From Smittium mucronatum (lineage: Eukaryota > Kickxellomycota > Harpellomycetes > Harpellales > Legeriomycetaceae): a DNA stretch of 25,806 bases. The DNA is taken from the NCBI GenBank assembly GCA_001953115.1, contig LSSL01000295.1, forward strand, positions 1-25,806, read 5' to 3'. Every line of letters starts with the position of its first letter. Within the stretch, counting starts at the first letter, position 1. Both the position numbers and the translations under genes were made by a program. Shown piece by piece: positions 9,727 to 21,784 of this stretch. The notes below the pieces were generated by a model, which saw only the letters and a list, made by a program, of their open reading frames with translations, did not search any database and was not told the DNA's origin.

Positions 9727-10237
9727 ATATTTGAAATGAAATTTCTCTGGAAGAATCTCAAAAAATTTCCCAATTTAAACAAATTTATTAATTTAATATT
9801 AACTTTTTCGTCGCAGGTGGACCATTAAGTGTCATTTTCATGGCCAATATTTATATTGCTTTGTTTTTCGCTCAAAAAATTAACATTACGCGGGTTATAT
9901 CGTTGAAATTGGCAAATGTGTGTATTATAATTTAGCTAATCCAAGTGCTTAACACGCATGGAGACTAAAGAGTTGAATGAAAATTTAATGCGGATAGGGG
10001 TTTGTTGAGTATAGAAATTCGAGCTTCCTAAATTTTCAACCCCTATATAAAGACTTCCAAATTTACATTATAATTCTTTTCGCTCATTAAAGTTTCTTCA
10101 TACATTTAAATTGCTAAATTTCGGCATTTAATTGGCCTGAATGTTGCAAAGACAATTAAATTAAAGTTTATAGGCAAAAAATAGAAATAGCTTTCCAACC
10201 TTTTGGCTTAATACAGCTTTCCTTATCCTTTTTCATA
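9727..10237. other. Spacer between retroposon copies 1 and 2
   Basis: Single-copy sequence of ordinary composition. It includes a TATATAAAG at about 10045, but no gene follows it, so a promoter is not claimed. Confidence 0.5.
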
Positions 10238-11392
10238 TTTTTTGTAACACGGAATTTTATTGTAAGATAACGTCATTAAAAACCATACTAAAAATATATG
10301 AAAAAAAGAAAAAGGCTTATAGAAAAGACTATTGTTCTAGCTGCAATAAGTTCCTCTATCGGACTACTGGCTGCGTGCCTACTGGAAAAGGGTGCAATCT
10401 ACCGACCACCAAATAATACCCTGGCATTGCTTCAATTAGGTGTATTTCTGAGGCTACTTGAAGTTGAGAATTAAGCTCGTTGTCAATTAACAATAGTTCA
10501 TTGAAGCTACTGAGCTCCTATTCAGAGCCTAATTTTAACAGGATTAATAAAATTAGGCNNNNNNNNNNNNNNNNNNNNNNNNNNNNNNNNNNNNNNNNNN
10601 NNNNNNNNNNNNNNNNNNNNNNNNNNNNNNNNNNNNNNNNNNNNNNNNNNNNNNNNNNNNNNNNNNNNNNNNNNNNNNNNNNNNNNNNNNNNNNNNNNNN
10701 NNNNNNNNNNNNNNNNNNNNNNNNNNNNNNNNNNNNNNNNNNNNNNNNNNNNNNNNNNNNNNNNNNNNNNNNNNNNNNNNNNNNNNNNNNNNNNNNNNNN
10801 NNNNNNNNNNNNNNNNNNNNNNNNNNNNNNNNNNNNNNNNNNNNNNNNNNNNNNNNNNNNNNNNNNNNNNNNNNNNNNNNNNNNNNNNNNNNNNNNNNNN
10901 NNNNNNNNNNNNNNNNNNNNNNNNNNNNNNNNNNNNNNNNNNNNNNNNNNNNNNNNNNNNNNNNNNNNNNNNNNNNNNNNNNNNNNNNNNNNNNNNNNNN
11001 NNNNNNNNNNNNNNNNNNNNNNNNNNNNNNNNNNNNNNNNNNNNNNNNNNNNNNNNNNNNNNNNNNNNNNNNNNNNNNNNNNNNNNNNNNCCTACCCAAA
11101 CGTGGGTTTGATCGACATGGCTTTCCTACAAATAGCTGTAAGGCGCTGAGATCCGTCTGACTGTCGAACGCTGGACTTTTGAACTAGACTATGTCTCAGC
11201 TGTGCTAAACGATCGATTCCTCCTGTTTCGAGATATTCCTCCTCTGGAATAGCTGACCTCTGAATCGCTGTGCACTGTCTCCACTACTCCTAACCAACAA
11301 GAGTACAATCAGTGTGAAATTTTAGTTTAGTGTTCTTTGAAAAGTACGCTATTAAGCCTCTAAACCACGGGAAGGTATTCCACTGTTAGGTG
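10238..11392 (-). mobile_element. Non-coding poly(A) retroposon, copy 2, interrupted by an N gap
   Basis: Read on the minus strand from CACCTAACAGTGG at 11392 to a T6 (poly(A) on the sense strand) at 10238-10243. Subtracting the 532 N leaves 623 bp, matching the 626-628 bp of copies 1 and 3. It retains AATAAA (TTTATT at 10256-10261 on the plus strand) and an A-box-like TGGTTTAGAGG (11357-11367, reversed). The 20 bases on each side of the gap are the same as in copy 4, where they are separated by one base. The target-site duplication is unclear because both flanks are T-rich. It is non-coding and inactive-looking. Confidence 0.8.
10559..11090. other. Assembly gap, 532 N, inside retroposon copy 2
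   Basis: The left edge ends ...AATAAAATTAGGC and the right edge begins CCTACCCAAACG. In copies 3 and 4 these two strings are joined with a single T between them, so the sequence truly missing may be about one base and the N run a scaffolding estimate. Any reading frame drawn through it is meaningless. Confidence 0.9.
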
Positions 11393-12109
11393 ATTTCTTT
11401 TTTACGATTTGTATATTTTATTGGTGTAAATTTTTAAATTAAAATAGGAAAATTCCCATATTTCCTTTTTAAAGAGCCTTAGATTTTGTTTTCGTTAAAG
11501 AATTCTTTTTTCGAAATTATTTCAACTAAAAAATTAAATTTACACTTGAAGTTAGCGTTACAGTCTTTTTATAATAAATCCATGTTTAAAAAAAATTACT
11601 CAAAATTAGTCATTCTTTCATCTAATTGAAAATTCAATTGAATGAATGGGGATAAAAGTTTTATAATTTGTACCCAAGATTTAAATCTATTTTTGAAAGA
11701 ATTCTGCTTATCCAAATTTAAGGTTATTTTATTTCAACTATTTGAGATTTTCAATTAAAATTCAAAATCTGCTATATAAAGCCGTAAAGCGTTTTTAAAA
11801 AAATACCTTTTAAATTGGTATTATTATGCTTTTGCATTATCGATAACTGGAAAAAATATTAAACTAACCGAATAATGCCCAAATTCGAAAATATTTTATT
11901 CAGAGTTGATGATTTTTTAAAGTGCTTAATTATTATTATTATTTTATAAACAGCTGAGATGTGTTATAAATTTTTTTGAATTGATTTTATTTTATTTTTC
12001 ACATATCTTTTTTATATATTAGTGTATTGGAACATGTTAAAAATAGTCTAAAACAAAAAAAACGGTATTTTATAAATGTTGGAACATTCATTACAATTTT
12101 TTTATAAAG

Positions 12110-12322
12110 TTAAATCAGTTTAAAATTAACTTTAATTCTAACTAAAAACCTTTGAATACAAACACACTCATTTTTTTCATACGTTAATATTTTATCCTCT
12201 AATTTTCTTTTACAATAAAAATCAAATTTATCAATATTTATAATAACAGTAAAATAACTGTTTTTAAAAAAAATTATTGAACTTTCTAAATCTCTATGAA
12301 ATATTGAAAATTGAAATACCAA
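12110..12322 (-). pseudogene. Decayed protein kinase fragment (catalytic loop to activation segment)
   Basis: A 70-codon frame, opened by TTG rather than ATG, contains FHRDLESS (residues 8-15), matching the kinase catalytic loop HRDLKxxN, then FDFYCKRKLED (33-43), which lines up with the usual A-D-F-G-x-S-R-K-x-x-D, and ECVCIQRF (52-59), which lines up with the end of the activation segment (x-x-V-G-T-P-R-F). The loop Lys is Glu, the metal-binding Asn is Ile, and DFG is DFY, so it could not be active. The spacing from HRD to DF is about five residues longer than normal. The preceding frame reads like LSSLKIGIS, as in the helix before HRD, out of phase. It may be an old duplicate of a large kinase family. 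The match could still be fortuitous. Confidence 0.4.
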
Positions 12323-12497
12323 TTTTCAAGCTTGATAAATCTATTTTATTGCATAAGTTTCGATTTACCTAGTTTTAATATCGAAATGAATTCAATATTA
12401 TAAATACCAAATATAGGTAAAATGACTGTATTTTTAGAACATACAAATATAATGACCATTTTTTCAAATTTAAATTTAAAAATACATAAAAAGATAC

Positions 12498-12518
12498 TAT
12501 ATATATATATATATATAT
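12498..12518 (+). repeat. (TA)n microsatellite
   Basis: An uninterrupted TA run of about 21 bases. Similar but shorter runs occur near 16830 and 22360. Confidence 0.9.
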
Positions 12519-14422
12519 TATATACCCATATTCAGAAATCCATAATTATTTTTAAAAAATTAAATTAAATTTGGGTTTTCGATGAAAATTTTATCGAAAT
12601 TTTAGATTACATATTTTTTAAAAAAAACTTGGTGGGTTATAAAATTATGGTGTAAAATAACTTTTCAATAAAGTAATGAAAAATCATTGGAAAAACTTTT
12701 TTTTAATATTAATTATTATTCTGCGGATTAAACGCTAAAAATACTTAACAATTACTAGATAAGATTCCTAAAAATATATTTTGTAGAAAAATAAAATAGG
12801 TATTTAAGAAAATACACAATTGGAATTTTCGGAAGCCTGATATCCAAAAAATAACGCTAAATAGCATTTAAAGTTTTATATATTTAGTTTTGGATATAAT
12901 AATTTCTTTGTTATTATATTTAATACTATAATTAAACATAAGGTATGTTTTAAGATTTTCTACATTCCTGTTTGTTTTGGTGGCACATTTTCTCAGCCGT
13001 GCTGACCACAATATTTGATGATAATTTATTATTTATTAAAGCCTGGACTTTTAAAGTAATGATATCAATAAACCCCTATTAAATATCGAATTTTGTATCA
13101 CATAAATTAAAAAAGTGCTAAGTATATTTAATGCGTCAATAGTCTAAAGTATCGATAATGAAACTATTAGAGAAGGTGGATTTATAATTAAGTTATAAAT
13201 TATATCATAAATATTTGTTTTTGAATTTTATCCTTTTTGTTTTATATTTCACAAACCGTTTAAGTATTCTGGAAACATAAATATATTAAATATTTTATGC
13301 AGGTGTTAAAAATATTTTTATTCAGGGTCAGCAATTTATAAATATTTATAAATATTTAGATTTCTATTCGTATGTTTCTATGAGTTCAAGAAATTATAAT
13401 ACAAATGAATCTATATAATAAAAATTTAACTTTTATTACTTTTCATTTATAAATACCTTCAACAAGTATACTAATATAATTTGAATTTTTCAAAAGATGT
13501 GCTTTTTTAAGAATAAAAACAAAAAATTATATTTTTGGGCTTATATAATCATCAAATAATTTTTTTGAAAACACAAATGGAAGACTCTCTTAGAAAACCA
13601 CAAGATTTTTCGGAAAATATTTTTATTTTAAAAAATTTAGCAGTAATTGTGTACCTGAGATATATTTAATAGCAAGAATTTTTAAAAAAATAATTACTAA
13701 ATTTAGTAACTTTTTTATAGAAAATAACAACGTTAATTTATATTTTAAATTTAATAAGAGTTTTGAATGGAATTTAAAGCCAATTTAAATCGTAATTCTA
13801 ATTTAAAAAATCTATTTTGAAAATTTATTTATAGATTTATTTATTTTATTTTCATTAAAATTTAGAAAATAAGCGATAAATTTTAGAATTTATCGAAAAT
13901 ATATATCATTTTTTTTGAAAATTTACAAATATTTGTAATAGACCCCTTTTTTGAAATCTTAATCCCGAAAATTGAGGATAAGTCTTTGAATATGACATGA
14001 TACTTTTTTTAAAAAAAGATTAGTTTCTTTAAAATAAAAATAAAAATCATTTAAATGAAATAGTGTATACATAATTCAAATAAAGGTATTGTTTTAAAAC
14101 ATTAAAATAATAACCAGTAAAATTATTTAAATTATTGAATAACATAGAGGATATTTTATATCGATCTTTATTTATTAAATCAATTCGTAATTTCATTGAA
14201 AAATCAGTACGAAATAAATGATATTAATTGACCCATAAAAAGTTTATCTAAAAAAGTTTAGCAAGATTTCCGATTTATAACCATTAAAAATACTTCTATT
14301 TTATTTATCGATTAAAATTTTTGCGCTATTCCCAAAATAAAAAATCGGGCTTAAACAAAAATTTACAATATTATTTATCCTTTATTTCATTAGAATAATA
14401 TTTTTTAAATTTAAAACATCAA

Positions 14423-14450
14423 TACTGTTACTGTTACTGTTACTGCTACT
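14423..14450 (+). repeat. (TACTGT)n hexanucleotide repeat
   Basis: Four tandem units of TACTGT, the last ending in C, followed by TACT. It stands out in the surrounding A/T-only sequence. Confidence 0.85.
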
Positions 14451-17400
14451 ACATTTTATAATTAAAAACTATAAGAAGAAAAAAGCATAAAAATAAATTT
14501 AAAAATAAATTTACATAAATAATAAAATATTTTTTAAATTCCTCTATAAAATATTTTTAATGAAAAAAAGCAGTCGCGTGGCTCCCAAATGGAATTTCTT
14601 AAATTTAATAAAAATAAATATGTATATGAAAAAATGATTTTTTATACCGAGAAAAGAGCAGTATTATTTATTAAGTTGTTTAGTATTAGAATAAAATTTT
14701 ATTAGTATTTATTTATTTATCTCAGATTCGCTTGAAATTATTTGATATTAAGCTTATATTTTTTCGGCTGATTGAATAACTACTTCCTGAATTCCACACA
14801 ATTTGTGACTTGAATTATAAATTTAAATTTAATTGATAAATGGAGGTTAGATAAAAGAGTTGAAGAAACTCCCTGGTAAGATTTTTTGCATTTCTAATAA
14901 TTTTTTTGCCATAAGAAAAAAAATTAATACAAAAATTTAATATTTCTCAGTTTGAAAAATTCCCCTTTCTAATATTTGAGGAGATTAAAGATTTTAACTG
15001 CCCCAATTTTTTGGTTTAAATGATAATGAGCTAATTTTATAAAAACAAAGATAAAATATAGCTAAATTTGAAAAAAAAAAAATTCGATATTTTCTATGTA
15101 CGGATTAAACATGAATAACATATGAAAAAAAAGAGATAGAAATACCCAAAATACGATATTGAAAATTATGCTAAGAAAAAAAAATGAAGAAATTTAAATG
15201 TGAGAATGTTCATTCTATCGCTTTTTTGTGCACCTAATGAGGCAGATATATATTTTTTTCCATTCGGCTAGTGATATCTAGAAAAAAGGATAAACATTAT
15301 GTATATTTACCAAAATAAAAAACGTCAAATATAAAACTCACTATTTTTTTTTATTGAAGTAATTTTTTTAAACATAGTTTTTCTAGTTAATACTGACTTT
15401 AAAAAAAAAGTTGTAATTTTATTTTTTTGTTACCATAATAGAAAAAAATAAATGATTAGATATGTATTATTTTGAATTTTTTTTTAAAAAGAACATTTTA
15501 TAATCTTATAATCTTCAACAAACCAACAAATTATATTCACAATTAAAGATTCGTACACACATACATTTTATTATAGCAAGTTCAATATATGTTATTTTTT
15601 TACTTTCAGATTAAAAATCTTCAAGAAATATCCTATTATTATTGCTGTTTAAGAAGATGGATTTATAATATAGAAGTTTAAATATCCTTATAAACATAAA
15701 TATAATTTCTCTCAAATTTTGGTATTAAGTTAAGTAAATATGTACTTTTTAAAATTTGGTATTGTAAAATTTTCCGGAAACTTTAAAAATCATTACGAAA
15801 ATATCTTTCAATATGATATTAATCAAATAAATTTAGATTATATTGAATTTATAAATAATAAAATTTTTAAAAATATATTTTAACTTGTATAAATATTTAA
15901 AATAAAGGCTCTAAAATATTCTTGTATAATTAAAAAAATGTTTAGTTTTGTTGTAGCTATTTAACATAAAAAATATAAATAATTTAATGGAACTTTAAAA
16001 TTATATTTTATAGAATAAATCGTGGATCTAAAAGTGTTTTTAAATTTTAATTTTAATTTAAGAAGTAAAAATTTAAATTGTTTTTATTTTTAAATTAATT
16101 TTTCGGAATATCTTCATTTCCCAAATTTTTTCAAGAGTTTTTTTTTTCGTCTTCATGGCTAATAATTGATTTTCTTTTATTATAATTTTATAAATTAACT
16201 TAATATCGGTAGAAAATTTTGTTCTCGATAATTTTTTTTTTGAAAATTCATAAATACTAGTGCTTAGAATATATTGGAGACGAAAAATTCAAGCTATTTT
16301 GACATTCAAATTATTTTTATAAATTATTTTTGGGGAATAAAAATTAAAAATCAATCCCTCTGATAGTTTAAATTGTTATTTTTTTAAAAAATATAGGATT
16401 TTTTTGCGTGGTGAAATTTATATATGGAATTTTTCAAATTTTAGATATTAAAAATTTTAAATATTTATTATATTTTTACATAATAACAATCATGGAAATA
16501 TATACCTGTATTTTACATTTAATTGTGTCATCTATGCGGATTTATTCTTTTTTTTTGTTCATTTTTATCATATTTATTTTGGATCGTGTTTTCTATAGAT
16601 AAAATTAATGAATTTTCTAAACTTTTTATGTTAAAAAATCCTTTCTGTTTTAGAAAAATCATGGATAAAAAAAGTTAATTTTTTCGATATAATATTAACA
16701 TTAATTCTATTAAATCCCAATTATTTTATCAATATATTAATTTTTTTTCTATTTAAAAAATAGAATATAAAAGAAAAGAAATAATTTATATATTCTTAAA
16801 TTTTATTAATTTATTTAGTGATGAATATTACAATATATATATATATATGTATATGAGTATATACTAATAAATCTTATGAGGATATTTAAAAATATAATGC
16901 AACTTAATCCAATGAATTTATTAAATTTGAGAAAATTGCCTTTTTTAGGATATAGTTATTAATTCTCCAATAAAAATATCATTATTATAGAATAAGATAG
17001 ATTTTTAAATTATTGAAAATTTTATATGATTTTGTTTTCAATGGTAGGTTAAAGTGTTTTTATAATGATTATTATTTTTATAAAATCATTATTTGATAAT
17101 TGGAATATCTATTCGATAAGATTTACATAACAATATCCAAATGTAGAAATACATATTTTTTAAATATTCACATAGAGATAAAATCCGAAAAAAAAAGATA
17201 AATCCCTATTATAGCTTATAATAAAAGAAAAAATAGTTTTCATATCAATTTCTAATTTTTTTTTGAAAATAGAATAAATAAAGGGAAAATTAAAACTGGA
17301 AATATGACTTTTAATAGATTTTAGTACTAAAAAAAATTCTTTATATTAAGAATAAGAGTGTAAAATATTTTATAGATATTGGTATTTTTTAAAGTTTCTA

Positions 17401-18894
17401 ATAATAAAGTCTTTTATTTTAATTATTAAATGATGAATATAATATCTAATAATATTTTAAATATAAATTTTTTAAATTTGGATCTTGATTGAAATTTATT
17501 TTTAAAAAAATAGAAATAAATTCAAATATTTATTTAAAGAAAAAATAGAAAAACGATTATATTTTATAAATAATTAAAATTTCATAATTTTCTAATAAAA
17601 ATTATTGCAGCATGTTTATTTATGGGACTAAAAAACATTTTTCCTGTTAAATATTTTAATTCTGGTTTAATATGTGGTTTTTTATATGTATTTTAATGAA
17701 ATTTGATTTTTCCTCTTTTAAAATAACCACTAATAAATTTTTTATTTAAAATTATAGTTTACATTATCAAAATATTTCTATTTCGAAATAAATGATCGAT
17801 AGTGAAAAAAAATCAATAAAATCGGAAAATTTCAATATTATTTAATAATTAAGCATAAATTTATCTTAAAAATGTATAATAGGGATGTTTTCTACCTTCT
17901 TAATTATTTCCATATGATAGCTCAGATAAATTGAAAACTCTTTGCTGTTAATTAATAATAACCTTTCATTTTTTTTTGAATTATCAGTTTTAAAAACTAA
18001 TATTTTCAGTAATTGGTTGATTTATAAAAAATACTGAAGGAAAATATTATTTAAACCTTTATATTAAATTATAAGAATAACATTCGTTGAATAAAATATG
18101 ATATCATTTTTAATTTGATATTATATTATAAAAACATTTTTAATTCTTAATAGGATTCGATAATTCGTTATAAATATGATTTGAAGAAATAAAGGTATTT
18201 TTAAGTAAAATGAAAATAGTTTTGAATTTTTTTGCGAACCAAATAATAATTTATAGTGGTCGGGGTTTTATTTGGTTTGAGATGATTAATTGACGTATCT
18301 TTTAAAAAGCCACAAAATAATATAAAAAATCGCGAATTATATGATTTCTAATAATTTTGATTAGGGGTTTTTATTTTTAAATTCTGATTATATCTAATTT
18401 CCAATTTTATATATTGATTTCTTAATTAATGTAAGAAATATACTGTTTGTATATTCCCTTTGATATGAAGAACTTTACCATTAAAACATAAATGATTCTT
18501 AATACTTTAAATATTTTTCTACGATAAATAACAAATTTATTTAATAATGTGTAATTAGAATCGCAGAAGAAATCTTTTATTGGGAATTTATTATATCCAA
18601 TAAGTTTCTTCATTTATATTTGTGAGGCGATGGTTGAATTTCACCATAGAGAATAGTTTGAAAAGTAAAAAAGAACTAGCTTTCATAAAAATATACCAAT
18701 TATCGACTTTGATAACAAAAAATCATTTCCTCTTTTAATTGGTTTATCTTATTAAATTGAAAAATTAAATCATTTTAATTCCAGAAAATAATAATAATTA
18801 GTACTTTAAAAAAACGGAATATTAAATTAAAACCAATACTATTACTTAATGGGTCTATTTAATGCTTAATAAGACGTTAATCAATTAATGATTG

Positions 18895-18903
18895 GTTTTT
18901 TTA
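18895..18903 (+). repeat. Target-site duplication, left side of retroposon copy 3
   Basis: GTTTTTTTA directly before the element's first base, repeated at 19534-19542. It is low in complexity, so only moderately convincing on its own, but its position agrees with the boundaries deduced from copy 1. Confidence 0.5.
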
Positions 18904-19529
18904 CACTTAATAGTGAAATACCTTGCCGTTGTTTAGGGGCTTAATAGCGTAATTTTTGAGGTAAAATAAACTGATATTTCACACTGCGTTGTACTATTGT
19001 TGGTTAGGAGTAGTGGAGAAGTGCACAGCGATTCAGAGGACATCGATTTCAGAGGAGGAATATCTCGAAACAGGAGGAACCGATCGTTTATCACATCCGA
19101 GACATAGTCTAGTTCAAAATTCCAGCGTTAGACACTCAGACAGATTTCAACGTCTAACAGCTATTTGTAGGAAGGCCATGTCGATCAAACCCAAGTTTGG
19201 GTAGGAGCCTAATTTTATTAATTCTGTCAGAAGTAAGTTCTGACTAGGAGCTCAGTAGCTTCAATCAACTATTGTTCATTTACAGCGAGCTTAATTCTCA
19301 ACTTCAAGTAAACTCAGTCATACACCTAATTGAAGAAATGCCAGGAGGGATCTTTCGGTTGGTAGATTAAATCCTTTTCACACAGGTACACGGCAGTTAG
19401 TCCGATAAAGGAACTTATTGCAGTTAAAAAAATAGTCTTTTCTATACGTCTTTTTCTTTTTTTCATATATTTTTGTTATAGTTTTTAATGACTTTATCTT
19501 GCAATAAAATTACGTGATACAAAAAAAAA
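18904..19529 (+). mobile_element. Non-coding poly(A) retroposon, copy 3 (complete)
   Basis: A complete copy on the plus strand: it starts CACTTAATAGTGAAATACC and ends with AATAAA (19503-19508), then ATTACGTGATAC, then A9 (19521-19529). A 9-bp direct repeat GTTTTTTTA lies at 18895-18903 and again four bases beyond the A run. G+C is roughly double that of the surrounding DNA. A 71-codon frame at 18989-19204 lies inside but is broken in copy 4 by an indel and stops, so the element appears non-coding. The AATAAA plus tail shows that the source RNA was polyadenylated. The 5' hairpin seen in copy 4 has decayed here (GTAATTTTTGAGGTAAA), suggesting this copy is not a recent insertion. Confidence 0.8.
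19503..19508 (+). promoter_or_regulatory. Polyadenylation signal of the retroposon
   Basis: AATAAA ending 12 bases before the A9 tail of copy 3, and conserved in copy 2. The spacing is right for cleavage and polyadenylation of an RNA polymerase II transcript, although some RNA polymerase III SINEs also use AATAAA. Confidence 0.65.
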
Positions 19530-19533
19530 GTGT

Positions 19534-19542
19534 GTTTTTTTA
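19534..19542 (+). repeat. Target-site duplication, right side of retroposon copy 3
   Basis: GTTTTTTTA, the partner of 18895-18903, separated from the A tail by GTGT. Confidence 0.5.
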
Positions 19543-20525
19543 GAAAAGATCCATTATACTTGATTTTTAATAAAATGAGAAGGCAAAATATGATCTTTTT
19601 CAAAATTATGGTTATCTTATTTCAATGGTATTACTATTACCTAATTAGCTCGTTGTTAAATAAAAAACTGGAGTGTATAATTTTTTTATGACTTAATTGG
19701 TCACAGCACTACAAAATTTACTTTATTGAGGATCAATACCAATATATTATGTTTAATGATAAAATTTATAATAAATTTTATCGACTCGTAGCTCTAAATT
19801 TAATTGATATTTTTGAGCCAATTTAAATATCTTTTAAAAATTGAATAATTGAATAATGATGAAATATTAGTAAAACCAAAAAAAAAATGAAGCAATTCAA
19901 AATGATTTTCCTGGAAAAAATTCGAATTTATTGAAAATAATCCATCATATCTCTTAAAACTAATAAAAAATTCACATTAATACTAAATTTTTATAAATTT
20001 AAACAAAAGATTGGTTTGGAATATATTTTATGGTGCAAGTTCTTGGGTAATATATCTAATACATTTATTAATACTAAAAATTCACTTGAATTCAATAATA
20101 AGTAAAGCACTAGTCTCAATAAATCAAACAAATAAATGTAAAATCGATAAAGTAAAGTTGAGTTGATAATAAAATGAAATATATTAATGCCAATGATAGC
20201 AATATTTCATGTCTTGAAAAAAATTTTAAGCTGATTTTCAGCATTTTTTTTTCTTATTTTATATGCATAAAAAATTGATATTAAAAAAAGAAAAAATAAT
20301 TTAGTACGATAAATTTTAGAGATACTTATAAATATAATTTTTTAACGAGTTTTTTAATTACTTTAATTTTTTAAAAAAACTTTAGATTTTCAATATATTT
20401 TTATTATTTCGGTACAAATAATTTAAAAAAAAATCACTGTATATTTTCGGATTTTTTGTTGGCTGATTAAGATTTTAGTGATAATAATATTATAATATTA
20501 TTAAAATAGCATATAAAAAAATATT
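19543..20525. other. AT-rich spacer
   Basis: No gene or repeat was seen. Confidence 0.6.
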
Positions 20526-20996
20526 ATGTTTAAAAAAAAGGCTTTAAAACTGCCAACACCTATTAAAGCATGTTTTTATCAACATTTAGAAAAAACTACA
20601 TATATTGAAGTCTTTAGTTGTTTTTGTTTTTTTGAAGTTTTTTCTAAGATAAATTTTATTGGATATTTATTAGCGGATTCGGAATTTAAAATTCCACTAG
20701 ATTTAGGTTATTATATTGATAGATAAATTATTAATCATAAAAAAATACAATTTGTGAAAAAATAAAAGAATAGAGTTATATATAATTACACAATAATGTA
20801 TTTTTTAAAAAACGATGCTATATATACGCAAAGTTTTAAGGTATTTATCACTTTTGGGTCATTAAAACAGAAAATTAAGAAAATTAATTCGTTTAAAATT
20901 AGGTTTAAAGTGATCTCCGCTATTGCATTTTATCAAAATATTGGTCTAATATCAATAAATGATATTCATTTATATCTCGGACATGTTATTTCATAG
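20526..20996 (+). pseudogene. Stop-interrupted coding relic, possibly Sel1-like
   Basis: Two ATG-started 66-codon frames (20526-20726 and 20796-20996) are in the same reading frame, separated only by two TAA codons (20724 and 20763) and otherwise readable, so together they form a 156-codon frame with two internal stops. Amino acid composition is less biased than in chance frames here (LPTPIKACFYQHLEK, LLADSEFKIPLDLGYYID, ISAIAFYQNIGLISINDI). The pattern of small residues followed by D-L-G-Y-Y, and later Y-L-G-H, recalls Sel1-type helical repeats, in which an LG pair recurs every 36-44 residues, but the spacing is irregular and the call is weak. Other possibilities are an unidentified pseudogene, or exons with an undetected intron. 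Confidence 0.35.
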
Positions 20997-21784
20997 ATTT
21001 TTTTAAAAATATATACAAGTAAAAAATATATATACCTATTTTCTTAAAAAAGTCATAGGGGATTTTTATCTTTGAAAAAATATATAATTTAATAACGCGA
21101 AAGACGTTATACTTAATATATTTTAAAATTTAAAACTAAAGATGTTACTTCTTTTCGAGATTGTAGTATTGAAATAACTGCGAGACTATAAAATAGGCCC
21201 ATGTTATTTACCTTAAGTTTTTCTACATGAGAAAAAAAAATTAAAAAATAACTAATTTATTATAAATAATATTCTATAATAACTGTTTGATGTTATTTAA
21301 CTGTTTAATTGAGAATATTAACAAATAAATATCCGCTTAGATCTTTTTTTTATTTTTTAAAAGTAATTCAATAAAAAATATTATGTTTTTAAACAAAAAT
21401 TTTATCTTTTTTTACTAAATAACTGAAATTAAAATAAATGTTTAATTATTGTTCTTTTTAAAATTTAAACTAAATCCAGAATAAAATCGGATTTTTTAAA
21501 AGTGGCGTTTTTTTATTTGTAAAACAAAATATATTCTATTATAAAAACAAATTATAAGGGTTTATAAATCAATTTTTTAAATTAACAAATATCCTTAAAT
21601 TCGATTTTTTTTTAATGTACGAAAAATCAATCTTATAAAGGCGATCATATTATATTGGATAACAATAATAATTAATAAAAATTTGATTCAAGTAGAATTA
21701 TGGAAGTATAAGTATATGATCAAATTTTATTGGAAAAAATAAAAAAACGCTCTCTTTAATGTGCTTAGATAATGAGAAGGGTAA
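20997..21784. other. AT-rich spacer
   Basis: No gene or repeat was seen. Confidence 0.6.

Larger units (their letters stand above)
11393..18903. other. Extremely AT-rich block without intact genes
   Basis: About 7.5 kb where sampled 60-base lines hold roughly 8-20 percent G+C, clearly lower than 1-11 kb. A and T homopolymers of 6-9 bases are everywhere. I found no intact gene, tRNA or recognisable transposon, only a probable decayed kinase fragment (12110-12322) and simple repeats. Minus-strand (18422-18613) and plus-strand (16408-16602) frames of about 64 codons have compositions expected by chance. The block is bounded by retroposon copies 2 and 3 in opposite orientation. Possible readings are an old heterochromatic or mutationally decayed region, or a centromere-like or intergenic AT island. 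Confidence 0.6.

Noticed and set aside
10480..11160. Long open frames on both strands through 10480-11160
   Set aside because: They consist mainly of N. The real flanks belong to the non-coding retroposon.
9088..11392. The repeat as a solo LTR, since its ends can be read as TG...CA
   Set aside because: The inferred 5' end extends beyond that TG, the other end runs into A tails preceded by AATAAA, and probable target-site duplications flank the longer unit. No gag or pol coding is nearby.
16408..18613. ORFs at 16408-16602 (+) and 18422-18613 (-)
   Set aside because: Their composition (I, F, Y, K, L) is what an AT-rich sequence yields by chance, and a handful of frames of this length is expected in 26 kb.
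18989..19204. 71-codon ORF inside retroposon copy 3, and a 65-codon minus-strand ORF in copy 4 (25303-25500)
   Set aside because: Neither frame is preserved in the other copies (indels and stops), and the two lie on opposite strands of the same element.
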